NCBI GenBank assembly: GCA_964058845.1
Contig: CAXKVR010000128.1
Coordinates: 124,001 to 188,000 of the forward strand
Direction of reading: 5' to 3'
From: Carex sylvatica
Taxonomy: Eukaryota > Streptophyta > Magnoliopsida > Poales > Cyperaceae
DNA: 64,000 bases
The notes below the pieces were generated by a model. That model did no database searches. It worked only from the letters and a program-made list of their open reading frames with translations, and was not told where the DNA came from. How positions within the stretch are numbered: the first letter of the stretch is position 1; each line of letters begins with the position of its first letter. Shown piece after piece: positions 1 to 10,789 of the stretch. The position numbers and the translations under genes were made by a program.

Positions 1-1098
1 GCAGGATTGCTAAGACCGCTGGAAATACCTACAAGGAAGTTTGAATCAATCACAATGGATTTCGTAAGTGGATTTCCGAGAACTATCGGAAGGTATAATA
101 CAGTTTGGGTGATTGTGGATCGGTTAACGAAGATAGCGCATTTCATTCCGCTTCGAATTGAAACATCTGGGCCAGAATTGGCGGAATTGTTCCTGAAATA
201 TCAGTTCAAGTACCATGGTTGCTCGCGCAATATTATTTCTGACCGAGATCCTCGGTTCACTTCTCATTTCTGGGAGAGTTTTCAAGAAACAATGGGTACC
301 AAGTTGAGATTTAGCACTGCGCACCATCCTCAGACTGACGGTCAGTCTGAGCGTACCATTCAGACACTAGAAGACATGTTGCGCTCCTGCGCGCTATGTT
401 TACAAGGTTCGTGGGTTGATCATTTGTATCTGGTGGAGTTTGCGTATAACAACAGTTATCATTCGAGCATTGGTATGTCACCGCAAGAGGCGCTGACAGG
501 GCAGCAATGCCGTACTCCATTGTGGTGGGGACCAGCGGGTACCTATCCACCTACAGGGCCGCAAATGTTAGAAGAAATTGCTGAGAAAACAAAGATGGTT
601 TTGAGTCGGCTCAAGTCGGCTCAAGAAAGGCAAAAGAAATATGCGGATGTTCACCGAAGACCGTTGGAATTTCAAGAAAGTGATCACGTATGGCTTCGAG
701 TTTCGCCTGTCAGAGGCGTGCATCGATTTGGTGTTTCGGGCAAGCTAAGTCCTCGATATATTGGGCCGTTCCAGATTTTACGACGAGTTGGACCGGTTGC
801 ATACGAGCTTGCACTACCACCAGCGTTGGACCGGGTTCATCCGGTATTCCATGTATCACAGCTACGCAGATATGTGCGAGATCCGTCGCATTGTATTGAT
901 CACTCGGGTTTACACGTACAAGATGATCTGACATATCAAGAAGAACCAATGCAGATATTGGATCGAAAAGAGCAACGACTACGAAGCAAAGTGATTCGGC
1001 TCGTGTTGGTAAAATGGGGACGCCATTCCGATAAGGAAGCGACGTGGGAGCTCGAAGAGAGCATCCGAGAAAAGTATCCGGAATTATTCGACAATTAA
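1..1098 (+). CDS. Ty3/gypsy chromovirus pol, 3' part: integrase core, C-terminal domain and chromodomain
   Basis: The frame is open from the first base, so the polyprotein enters from the left; protease, RT and RNase H lie outside. Counting residue 1 at base 1, the DDE integrase triad is visible: D20 in the ITMDF context, D81 in SDRDPRFTS and E117 in GQSERTIQ, with the D-to-E spacing of 35 typical of retroelement integrases. The middle part carries the gypsy GPF/Y-like stretch (KLSPRYIGPFQILRRVG). The last ~60 residues (ILDRKEQRLRSK, then VLVKWGRHSDKEATWE) are a chromodomain, placing the element among chromoviruses (Tekay/Del-like is my guess). There is no internal stop, so the element is fairly young. 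The stop is followed by a polypurine tract and LTR. Confidence 0.93.
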   Translation, partial: AGLLRPLEIPTRKFESITMDFVSGFPRTIGRYNTVWVIVDRLTKIAHFIPLRIETSGPELAELFLKYQFKYHGCSRNIISDRDPRFTSHFWESFQETMGTKLRFSTAHHPQTDGQSERTIQTLEDMLRSCALCLQGSWVDHLYLVEFAYNNSYHSSIGMSPQEALTGQQCRTPLWWGPAGTYPPTGPQMLEEIAEKTKMVLSRLKSAQERQKKYADVHRRPLEFQESDHVWLRVSPVRGVHRFGVSGKLSPRYIGPFQILRRVGPVAYELALPPALDRVHPVFHVSQLRRYVRDPSHCIDHSGLHVQDDLTYQEEPMQILDRKEQRLRSKVIRLVLVKWGRHSDKEATWELEESIREKYPELFDN

Positions 1099-1130
1099 GG
1101 TACGAAATCAAGTTCAGCGGAATGAACTTC

Positions 1131-1149
1131 ATTTTAAGGGGGGGAGAAA
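1131..1149 (+). other. Polypurine tract of the gypsy element
   Basis: A run of A and G with eight consecutive G lies between the pol stop and the TGTGACA start of the LTR. This is the plus-strand priming site of reverse transcription and fixes the element's orientation and LTR start. Confidence 0.85.
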
Positions 1150-3774
1150 TGTGACATTATGAATTTTATAATAAATATTCTATACTGACTGATTGAGTTA
1201 AGGCGTCACGAATCGAATTATAAATATAGAAAAACGGTCCAGTGCGGATGGATGACCCGCACTGCGGGTGGCTTCACCCGCACTGGGACAAGTTCTTTAA
1301 TAAACGGCTGTGATTTTCACTGGGTGCGGATGGTAGTGCGGATGGGAATCCGCAGTGCGGGTGAGTTCTGTACTCTTCTGAAAATTTCGCTAAGTACTGA
1401 ATGCGGATGGGAGCACCCGCACTGAGCTCAGTGCGTCCGCACTAGGCTCGGACTTTTTCCTGCGTCTTGAGTGCGGCTGGACGGATCCGCAGTGCGGATG
1501 ATTGATCCGCACTGGGGTGTGTTTGTTATTTGCGTAATGAATGCGGCTGGATGGATCCGCAGTGCGGATGGTTGGTCCGCACTGGGGTCTGTATTTCTGT
1601 TATTCTTGTTATTTTGAGGGACTTAATTGCAAAATGGATAAAATAAACATCTTCTCTCTTTCTCTTTCATCTTTTAATAAATAAAACATTACATAAAGGG
1701 CCTATTTGTAATAAATATTTTCAAGTTTGTTAATAACTAAAAGTTGGAGGGTTTATGTGCAAAAATTCCAATTAATAATCAAAAACCCTTCTTCTCATTT
1801 CATTTCACCGTAATAATTGAAAGAAATTTCGTAAGGAGCTAGGTTTAGGCCGAAGAAAAAGAGAAAGAGAGAGAGAGAGAGAAATTGAGCGCGGAATCTG
1901 ATCGAACTGACCGGAAAATCGAGATTCGAGCTGAATTGACGATCCTTGATCGAATAGAAAGCTTCAATTTGGTATATCTTTCTCCATTCTTGAAAACCCT
2001 AATTTATTCGATTTATTCGATTTGTCATGATTTCGGTTGAAACTTGTGATTAGGGTTTCGTAATCGAGTTCTAGCTCGATTAGTTGTTAATTTGTGATAA
2101 TTGATACGATGTATCTTCCTTTTCTCTTGGAAACCCTAATTTCATTTGATTTATTATATTTTGGTCAAATTCGAAGTCGAATTTGATTTGAAATGTTATA
2201 ACTCGATAATCGGATTGATTTGTTTGTGGAATTTGGAATTGAACTAGGGTTTTGGGGTTGGATTGAAATGGAAAGGAATTGTGATAGTTTTAAGTGAAAC
2301 TCTGGAAATTGTTGGAATTAATCGAGTTATAACTTCGTAAAACATATCGAGGCATGTTGTTTATTCAGAACTACCAATTGAATTGGAATTCGAATTAGGG
2401 TTTGGTAATGGTGTTGACCTATCCGATATTAATCGAACGCGTTAATCGAATTTAACGTGTAAAATAGGTGGTAATCATACGAGGCAAAGGATTTCTGGAT
2501 CGTTCGAGACGCCTGAGCCTTAGTCGAGCGTGCTATTACTCAGGTGCGGGGTTTCTGGACTTGTTTGATATTTTCTATTCAGAAATTAAACTGTGTTTTG
2601 ATTTATGTGCATTGCATTGCCCAAATAAAATGAAACTCGAATTATTTTATCTGATTGATTTGCATGCTGGTATGGTTATTATTTGTGTTGATCTGAATGA
2701 TCTGATTTTGGAATTAAAGTCACCGTGCTTTATATCACCATCGGTTGGTGGATATGGTATTATTGTCATCCACCGTGATGACGTCACTCAGGGAGTGAAT
2801 CCGGATTTGTCAAGTCTATGCATGGACTGTGACGCCCAGTATTCTAAAGCTTTAGATCGTCTGACCTTCGGCAGTTCCCAGTACCGGTTGGGACGAAGGG
2901 TAAGTTACTTTGTACTATGATTTTGGATGTGGTGACTGTGTATCGGATGGCATTACCCAGGGGGTATTGCGTTTGGATGGTCAGTTGGATTTATATGGAT
3001 TTCCGGATATGAATTAGAACCAGACTTTTAATTAAACAGTTAAGCCTGTAATTACAGATGAGTGTCATGAGAAAAGGTTTTACCTGGTACAGCCGTCTGT
3101 AGGTGTCTGTAACCCTACAGATGAGTGGGAACGAATTGGGGTCCAGTTTGGTGGAACATCTGTAGTTACTACCAGATATTCTGAAATCGAGTTAAACCAA
3201 ATATTGTGTGCTTGAATTTCATCTTGGCAATTCCTGATTTGTGATTTCATTTGAATGAATGTTGTCGGGTTTGTGTATTCATGTTTATATATGATTATAA
3301 ACTGATTTGAGCTATATTTGTGTTTACTTTTTGAATATAATCTGTGATTGCAAGTCCAGGGACGATATGTGGCAAATTATCGCACTGAGAATTCAATTCT
3401 CATCCCCTCTTTTGGGTTACTTTTTCAGGTTCCGGTTCGGCGGATCCGAGAGAGACACGAGGTCGGTAGGCCTGGTTTTCACCGCTGCTTAGCTGTCTGG
3501 TATTGTGACTAGAGACATGTATAGATTTATGTTTTGATTGTATATATATATGTGTTCTCTATGTCATTTGGTGATACGTATCCATCGAGATACGGATTTT
3601 GTATGATATTACCTGACCAGTTGGGATTTATGAACTGTTTTTCTTAGTTATTTGTTTGTTTTGTTGGTGTGTTTTACTTTCTATTATATCGTACTTGCCT
3701 TGTAGGCATACGGGCAACCGTATGTCTACGGCAGGAGGCACCCGTCACGCCTCGTGGGGCCGCGGGGTGTGACA
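1150..3774 (+). repeat. 3' LTR of the gypsy chromovirus
   Basis: Begins TGTGACATTA just after the polypurine tract and ends GGGGTGTGACA, giving TG...CA termini and a length of about 2.6 kb, within the range of plant chromovirus LTRs. Its first 450 bases hold a GC-rich palindromic module (GTGCGGATG / CATCCGCAC type repeats, 1239-1600), unlike the AT-rich rest. A purine (AG)n tract is at about 1857-1885. The end (CCCGTCACGCCTCGTGGGG) is GC-rich. Open frames inside (for example 2468-2920) resemble no family and are taken as chance. The matching 5' LTR and left target duplication are outside the window; the right flank begins AAATT. Confidence 0.82.
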
Positions 3775-4413
3775 AAATTGGGCATAAATATATAAAATTT
3801 CTCTTAGCTTTTAATAATCAAAATCTTGCTCTCAAAATAACACAACCCTTCAAAAAAAAAAAAAATTTGACGGAACTTTAAGCAAATAGGAATAAAATAA
3901 TTACATGTGTGGCAGTTAAAAATTTATTTATTTATAAGAAATCTCACCGCAATCCAAAATGAAAAGATAAAGTTCCGACTAGGATTTTGAAATCAGGAAG
4001 AAAATTCAATGTACATGCTCACATTTTTTCATAAATCAAGCAGTATAAGAACAAGAGTTTGAATATTTTAAAGTGTTAGAATGTTCATGTAAAAAGATTG
4101 CAGGTTCAAAATTTAAATTAAATTATTTTTTTAATATATTAGGGTAAGAAATATGCCTCCCATTTTTATTGTAAAAAAATAATTAAATAGTTATGTATAA
4201 ATTTTTATTTTTAAAATACCACCACCCTCAATCTTTCCGTTAAAAAAAAGAGATAGAAGGAATTAGGATCGATTTTTACAAAAAATCGATCCTAATAGTA
4301 CTATTAGGTTTTGTTTTTTGTAACAACCGAACCAAATTCTTTTTTCATTTTTTTTTTTTTTTTTTTTTTTTTGCAGAACTAACATTAAAAAACATGATAA
4401 TATAGTAGCAATA

Positions 4414-4478
<65 letters not shown>

Positions 4479-4565
4479 TAATTAATGATGATGACTAATA
4501 ATTTATAATTCATAATAATAAGATGAAAAATATATATATAAGAACATCTCCATTCATGATATACA
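3775..4565. other. AT-rich intergenic stretch with (TAA)n microsatellite
   Basis: No gene seen. Contents: a poly-A near 3849-3864; a short GGATCGAT...ATCGATCCT hairpin at about 4266-4295, of the motif type found in the CACTA subterminal arrays elsewhere in the window; a T-run at about 4349-4372; and about 20 TAA/ATA triplets from about 4414 to 4476. Confidence 0.7.
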
Positions 4566-5068
4566 TAGGAGTGTTCAAACAGGTTCAGTTGGAATTGAAC
4601 TAAAATAACTAAATTAAACTTTTTTTTGGTTTTATAAAAAAGAACCGAATCGAACCGATTAAACTTATAAACAGATTAAGAATCGAACCGAAAAATGAAA
4701 ATAAATTTCAGTTTGTTTGGTTCAAACTGAAGTAAACCTATTGATGCCGTTATTAACGAAAATTACACAAGTTCATACACAAATTGTTCAATTCCAAACA
4801 AAATATGTAGATGTTCTAAAATATTTATACTAAAATGAAAGAAAGGTACCAATAACTAAATCAAACAAAACTATACTTGAACCAATATAATTTGGTCGGT
4901 TCGGTTTAGTCGGTTTTGAAAAGTCTCAATAGAACAGATTTATTTAAACTGAAATAATTCAAAAATTCAATCGAACCGATCCATTTATACCCAAAGTCCA
5001 AACCATTCAAACCAAAATTTATCAGTTCAGTTGAAAACCAAACAAACCGAACCGTTTGAACACCCCTA
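4566..5068. mobile_element. hAT-type MITE, 503 bp, with 8-bp target duplication
   Basis: Termini are TAGGAGTGTTCAAAC on the left and, inverted, TAGGGGTGTTCAAACGG on the right. The element is flanked by a perfect 8-bp duplication GATATACA (4558-4565 and 5069-5076), the hAT signature. The interior is AT-rich with several GAACCGAA-type motifs and no transposase. The open frame 4906-5100 overlaps the right terminus and is not a gene. Confidence 0.85.
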
Positions 5069-5076
5069 GATATACA

Positions 5077-6706
5077 TATACAATTGCATACAGCTGTCAA
5101 AAAACAAATGAAATTTGAGAGACTTCCTCAATATCAAAAGCTTGCTACATTGGTGAAAATAGTTTCAATTACATTTGAACACTACGTCAGCGATCTCTCC
5201 TTTTCTCTGACCCCTACCCACTCTTCTTTTTTCTTTTTCTTTTTGTTTCAGCAATATCTCTCTCCCTTTTTTCTCATCTCAATTTGCATTTTAACACGTT
5301 GTTATATCAATTTGCTCCTGACAAGTACTAGTATCGTTAATTCCACAGTTTCACTAATATATTTCAAGTTATATAATTTGTATAATGCATGCACACACAA
5401 TAAAATCAAAATAACTCAGTTTGGTAGAGACCATATCAACACGATTAGCAAAATCAATTTTATTCATTAAAAAAGAAAAAAATGTTATAAACTTGTAATT
5501 ATTTCCTGTACATTGATTCAGCTTGCAACTTTGCATCTACCTTCGTACAAGTCAAACCTCTTTTTAGAGAAAAAAATGTGAGTCAGGCTCACATTTAATT
5601 TCATTAAACGAGTTATATAAGATTTGTAACACAAGTTAAAGGAAAGAAAAACAATACTCAAAACATTTAGAGTAGTAGAGTTATTAAAAAAATACATAAG
5701 AAAATCAGATTACCAAAAAATAAAAAAAAGATGCCTTCCTCATGGTTGGTATGATTTTGTTATTGTTCACTAATAACCCTTGAGTGTGCACGTATACTCC
5801 AACTGGTACAGTATCTCTTCTTGTATCAGTATTGGTATCAGTTGTACCAGTACAGTTCATATTGTGAACCATTTATGAACCATGTTGTATCATGAGTGTT
5901 GAAAATTGATCAGCTGGTGGTCTTGATATCGCCCTAGCTAAAGGCCTTAAGCAACAACTTAAAAGAGAATTAAAATTATTACAGATTTATTGAAATAATA
6001 CTACTTTCATTCTTACAGAACAATCATCTGGACTTGTGGAATTAATTCTTTAAATTTTGAAATATTATTCTAGGAGGAAAAAAAGGAACATATGTTTATA
6101 GCATTTTTACGTTCAACCCCCATGTAAAACATACATAAATACAAATATTTCTAACACCTAAAACTGGACACGATCGTCAATTGAGGATACCAAAGAACAT
6201 ACATGATAAATTAAACAGATATTAACTAATTTTAATATAACTTTCTTTTCACAGACAGGAAGCAAAATCCTGAAGAACTGCGCCATGTTAGCTAAAATCC
6301 TGAAGAAATGTTTCAACTAGATCGATCAATGGAGCGACTGCGTGAGAGGAGATTCGATTAGTTATTTTCGCCAGAGTGGCAATTTGAAAGCGACAATGAA
6401 GATGCGGTAAGGATCCTCAAATCCTCATGCATATTGTATATTTCAAAAAGTAAACGTGCGTTTTCTATGTGGACATTTTTTAAATGGAAATTAAGTTAAT
6501 TCCGAATTCAGGCTGCTGCGCGCATAACTAACTAATTTGTTAGTTTTCTTATTAGTGCATGGGTATCCAAACGGGGAAGAAGTAATTTGTCTTTATTTTT
6601 TTATCTTTATATTTGATATTGTTCCCCAGAATTTTTTTCGGATTAACCCTAATTAAGTTGTTTGAGATATATATATGTAGTGTATATGTATATGTATATG
6701 TATACC
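5077..6706. other. Non-coding AT-rich stretch
   Basis: No gene recognised. The 128-codon open frame at 5084-5470 is low complexity (Ser/Phe/Ile-rich) with no family resemblance. Around 6309-6407 a short exon-like stretch ends at a GCG|GTAAGG donor-type site but has an in-frame stop, so I only note it. Confidence 0.6.
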
Positions 6707-7122
6707 GAGAAGGGTTCATATGCCTCCTTTTTTTGTAACTGAATCATGCATCTATTTTTAAAAACATTAATAAATTAAAATTTAAAATTTGAACGTCAAA
6801 ATAAAATTGTTATATGTGATCTATGTTATTTTCTCAATGTGCTCGTACAAAAAATATTACATTTCAATTTTATTTTTACGTAAATCAATAATATGAAAAA
6901 TCAACGTCTAGAAATTATCCACATTAGTACGTTTTTACAAACTCTTGATGACAATCAATACAAAGTTGAAATGTTACAATTTTTTACACATGCATAGATA
7001 AAATGATATAGATCATATCCAACAGTTTTATTTTGACTTTAAAATTTTAAATTTTGAATTATTAAAGTTCTTAAAAATAGATGCACAATACAGACACAAA
7101 ATATTGAGGCATTTCAACCCTC
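6707..7122. mobile_element. Hairpin MITE, ~416 bp
   Basis: The left arm begins GAGAAGGGTTCATATGCCTC; the right arm ends GGCATTTCAACCCTC, its imperfect inverse. Inner arms also pair (ATGCATCTATTTTTAA with TTAAAAATAGATGCA). Diverged relatives are at 43776-44200, 45328-45720 and, partially, 12420-12600. No coding content and no clear target duplication. Confidence 0.7.
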
Positions 7123-7166
7123 GAAATGAAGATGTCATTTGTAATTCCAAGCATCAATTTGAACAA

Positions 7167-7432
7167 GAGGAGGGTTAAAATACCCCCAGCAAGTTTTACC
7201 CCAAATGCATCCCACCATCTGAACCTCACATTAATTTTAGATCGACTCTCCAGATCATTTCCACTTCAGACCTTTCAACTTCTCAAATGCCTCTCTGTCT
7301 CTCCTCTCCAGCGTTTGAGAAGTTGAAAGGTCTGAAATGCAAATAATCTGGAACGTCGACTTGAAATTAGATGTGCAGTCTAGATAGTGAGATATTTTGG
7401 GGTAAAAACTGTTGGGGGCATTTTAACCCCTC
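7167..7432. mobile_element. Mutator-like hairpin MITE, 266 bp, with 9-bp target duplication
   Basis: Nearly the whole element is one palindrome: GAGGAGGGTTAAAATACCCC on the left pairs with TTTTAACCCCTC on the right, and the centre pairs GACCTTTCAACTTCTCAAA with TTTGAGAAGTTGAAAGGTC. A perfect 9-bp direct repeat TTTGAACAA flanks it (7158-7166 and 7433-7441), the usual Mutator-like target length. The open frame 7126-7326 is within it and not a gene. Confidence 0.82.
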
Positions 7433-7648
7433 TTTGAACAACTACCCAACTACCATACTTTCCTGAACTTCCAATAATTTGCCATTAAATTAATGCTGGG
7501 TTGTTAACTTTTAGTCATGCTGGCTTGTCTATAAACCATTCGGGCACATGCTGGCGAGTGTATAAACTATTTGGATAAACTACAATTTAATGGCACCGGC
7601 CCACTCACCTTTATTTAGATCTCTACCTGTCTCTGCCTGAGTGCCATC

Positions 7649-8468
7649 TAGAGTATTAACAAAATCCGTCTAGGGCAGTCCGTATCCGGTCTGTCCATGT
7701 CCTATGTCCTATGCCCGGAGCATCTGTGCCCGAACTCGGGTATAGAACGGGTAAACGAGTACATGGGTAAGGACATTAAACGGGCCGGACCTAATTTTTT
7801 AGTAAAATACCTGGACCGTAGTACCCGTTTACCCGTATCCGTGAGCCCGTGCCCGTGCCCGTGAACCCGTGTACCTGTGCCTGTGCCCTTGTACCCGTGT
7901 ACCCTATACCCGTGTACCCGTGCCCGTACCTATTTATATTTAAAATTTCAAAAAAATTCAAATTTTCCTCCTTGTTTTAATATATTTTTGATTTATATTT
8001 TATTTAACCTATTAAAAATAAATGAACGTTTCAAAAATATATTATCAATTTAAAATGTAAATTAAAAATTTTGAGATATAAATAAATTATAAACACGTGT
8101 AAAAAAATAAATAAATAGATTTGTACTTAGCCGAATAAATATAAAAAAATTTCGTACGAATAATTTTTATATATAAGTTATAAATTTTATTTATTTATAT
8201 ACACTATTTGATATTAAACTATTCAGATTTTAAAAGTCAAATTATAAACACGTAATAATATTCGTACAACACGGTAAAAAAAAAAAAACAGAAAAAAAAA
8301 TGGACCGGACCGCCCTGCCCCCTGCGGGTACAACAGGCATGGGTATAAGACGAGTAGGACAGGATTTTTGAAAAAAAACCCGTAATATCCGGCCCGTAGT
8401 ACCCATACATCCGCCGTGCCCGTGATATGCCGAGCCCGTCCGTGCCCTGCCCCGTAATCCAAACACTA
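7649..8468. mobile_element. Non-autonomous hAT element, 820 bp, with internal CCCGTG repeats
   Basis: Flanked by a perfect 8-bp duplication GTGCCATC (7641-7648 and 8469-8476). Ends read TAGAGTATT and, inverted, TAGTGTTTGG, fitting the hAT TA-N-N-G pattern. Both subterminal regions are rich in GGGTAC/GTACCC and CCCGTG units, forming a degenerate ~6-12 bp tandem array at 7815-7930 and the opposite strand version at 8325-8450. The middle is AT-rich. Minus-strand frames at 8223-8493 are translations of this repeat and not genes. Confidence 0.78.
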
Positions 8469-8705
8469 GTGCCATCAGCCATCCTAAACCCACGCCTACT
8501 TGTCTCTGCCTTTATTTACATTAATGGCACCCACTCACCTTCTCCATTTACAAAACCCCAAAGCAGTTTCCAGGAGTGCAAACGGATCGGATACAGATCG
8601 GATAGTGGTAAAATCATATTAGTATTTGTTTTTATTTTCTTTCAGATACGGATACAGATTGGATATCGGATATCCGTAGATATATATATATATATATATA
8701 TATAT

Positions 8706-9079
8706 GAGGAGGGATCGAATGACACCCTTTTTTGGTGACATTGGATGACACCGTCTATTTTCAAAGTTTCCAAAGTCCAAACGGTCGATCCAAACCGTTC
8801 AACTTGATGTATATGTTAAAATGTGCTTGCTGATCAAATTTTACATTTTTCGGAATTGTTTTACTATTTATTAAGTATTTAACAAAATCGCTATATTCAT
8901 ACCGTTGAATTTTGTACCCATCTGAATAAATAGTAAAAAAATTCCGAAAAATATAAAATTTGATCTGCAAGCACATTTTAACATATCCATCAAGTTAAAC
9001 GGTTTGGATCAATCGTTTGAACTTTAAAAATAGATGGTGTCATCCGATATCACCAAAAAAGGGTGTCATCCGATCCCTC

Positions 9080-9082
<3 letters not shown>
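8706..9082. mobile_element. Hairpin MITE 1 of a four-element row
   Basis: Starts GAGGAGGGATCGAATGACAC and ends with the inverse GGGTGTCATCCGATCCCTCC. The arms pair almost throughout, including a core AAAATGTGCTTGC...GCAAGCACATTTTAA. It is bounded on the left by (TA)n and on the right by (TC)n(TA)n. Confidence 0.8.
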
Positions 9083-9111
<29 letters not shown>

Positions 9112-9112
<1 letters not shown>

Positions 9113-9526
9113 GGTTGGTTACTATGCTTATATAAGCATATCACCACATATGCTTATAACTCATTTTTGTGTTTCCAATGTCCAAATAGTTGATGTGATC
9201 TCTATATTGAAATGTGCTTGGAGACCAAATTTTACATTTTTCTGATTTTTTTTTACTATTTATTAAGCTAGTTTGAAAATCTCTGATCCAACGGTGGCTT
9301 CTGATTTTATTGTTTTGTTAAGTCACCGTTGGATCAGCGATTTTTAAAGTGGCTTAATAAATAGTAAAAATAATCAGAAAAATATAAAATTTGGTCTCCA
9401 AGCACATTTCAATATAAAGATCACATCTAACGGTTCAGATCAACCATTTGGACATTGGAAACACAAAAATAAGTTATAAGCATATGTAGGGATATGCTTA
9501 TATTATATAAGCATAGTAGCCAACCT
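9112..9526. mobile_element. Hairpin MITE 2 of the row
   Basis: Ends AGGTTGGTTACTATGCTTAT and the inverse ATAAGCATAGTAGCCAACCT. The inner arms carry ATGTGCTTGGAGACCAAATT and its inverse, and AATCGCTGATCCAACG-like sequence on both sides of the centre. Flanked by (TA)n on both sides. Confidence 0.8.
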
Positions 9527-9542
9527 CTATATATATATATAT

Positions 9543-9952
9543 AGGGTTTGGCTAGTATAACATCAGTGTCATTTTAACCTATATAACACCAACTCTAAAA
9601 CCTATCAAATCGACTTCAAATGATAAATCCAAACCGTTCAAATCAATTTACATTATGCGTGATGCGTTTACATACAAAATTTATAACTTTTCGAATTTAT
9701 TTAGTATTAGATCAAGCAATCAAATATGTGAGTTTTTAAGTTAATTTTAATACATTAATTTTTTTTAATATTTTTACTGCTTCATTTGATACTAAAATTA
9801 CTCGAAAATATAAATTTTTTGTATGTAAACGCATCACACATAATGTAAATTGGTTTGAACGGATTGAATTTACCATTTGAAGTCGATTTGATAGGTTTTA
9901 GAGTTGATGTTATATAGGTTAAAATGACATTGATGTTATACTAGCCAAACTC
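9543..9952. mobile_element. Hairpin MITE 3 of the row
   Basis: Left end GGGTTTGGCTAGTATAACAT pairs with right end ATGTTATACTAGCCAAAC; further in, TCAAATCGACTTCAAATG pairs with CATTTGAAGTCGATTTGA. Flanked by (TA)n on both sides. No coding content. Confidence 0.8.
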
Positions 9953-9966
9953 ATATATATATATAT

Positions 9967-10342
9967 GAGGAGGGTTCAAATGCACCTAAATTATTGTGCA
10001 CCCAAATGCACCCTAGCTATCTTTCAAATTCTTTTTCTTCGTTTTCAAAGTCCGAATTGTCAATTCGAACCGTTAGATGCGATCTATATATTAAGATGTG
10101 CTTGGAGACCAAATTTAATATTTGTTGAATTTTTTTATTATTTATTAAGCACTTTGAAAATCGCTGATTTTACATTTTCTGGACCATTGGATCAGCGATT
10201 TTCAAAGTGGCTTAATAAATTGTAAAAAAATTTCAAAAAATGTAAAATTTGGTCTCCAAGAACATATTAATATATAGATCGCATCTAACGATTAGAATTG
10301 ACTATTCGGACTTTGAAAACGAAGAAAAAGAATTTGAAAGAT
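9967..10342. mobile_element. Hairpin MITE 4 of the row, right end lost
   Basis: Left end GAGGAGGGTTCAAATGCACC. The inner arms CTTTCAAATTCTTTTTCTTC and GAAGAAAAAGAATTTGAAAG pair, and the centre GAAAATCGCTGAT / ATCAGCGATTTTC pairs. The outer ~50 bases of the right arm are replaced by a partial repeat of the core (10343-10400), so this copy is truncated or rearranged. Confidence 0.72.
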
Positions 10343-10789
10343 AAAATTTGATCTCCAAGCACATATTAATATATAGATCACATATTAAATTTGGTCTCCA
10401 CATTACCACTAACCCATCACATGAAAGAAGCCCTCAGATTTTCTGTGACACATAATTTAGATATACTTAAATCATTTTGCTGCATTAAATTAAATTATAA
10501 ACTAACTTAAATTATTTATTTATTTTTATTTTGTATTTTGTTCATTATTACATGCATCTTGTATCTTAAAATTTATATAACTTAATTATTCGACCATTAT
10601 TCGTTTTATATCCGTAATTGAATCCGTATCCGTGGACTATCCATTCTGTATCCGTATTCGTTTAAGGCGGATTTGGTTTTGAATTTTGATATCCGTATCC
10701 GTATCCGTATTCGTATCCGCTCATTATCCGACAGATGCGGATATGGTATCAGTATTATCTGCTCCGTTTTCACCCCTAACTATCGACCC

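Larger units (their letters stand above)
8571..10778. mobile_element. Probable hAT-type MITE interrupted by four hairpin elements
   Basis: The left end CAGGAGTGCAAACGGATCGG and the inverted right end TAGGGGTGAAAACGGAGC are imperfect inverse copies. Both are followed inwards by GGATAC/GTATCC-type repeats (8585-8680 and 10600-10750), so the two pieces look like the ends of one element separated by the inserts at 8706-10342. No matching target duplication was found (GCAGTTTC versus ACTATCGA), so the assignment is tentative. Confidence 0.5.

Noticed and set aside
124..1132. Minus-strand and alternate-frame open frames overlapping the integrase
   Set aside because: They are shadows of the plus-strand pol frame, which shows the DDE triad and chromodomain.
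2468..2920. 150-codon open frame in the gypsy LTR
   Set aside because: It lies within an LTR, resembles no family, and starts without a supporting context.
5084..5470. 128-codon frame, possibly a small secreted protein
   Set aside because: Composition is low complexity from pyrimidine-rich DNA and no signal peptide or motif stands out.
6309..6407. Exon-like stretch ending in a GCG|GTAAGG donor
   Set aside because: It contains an in-frame TAG and no second exon or family match was found.
8223..8493. Three overlapping minus-strand frames
   Set aside because: They translate the CCCGTG-rich subterminal array of a hAT element.
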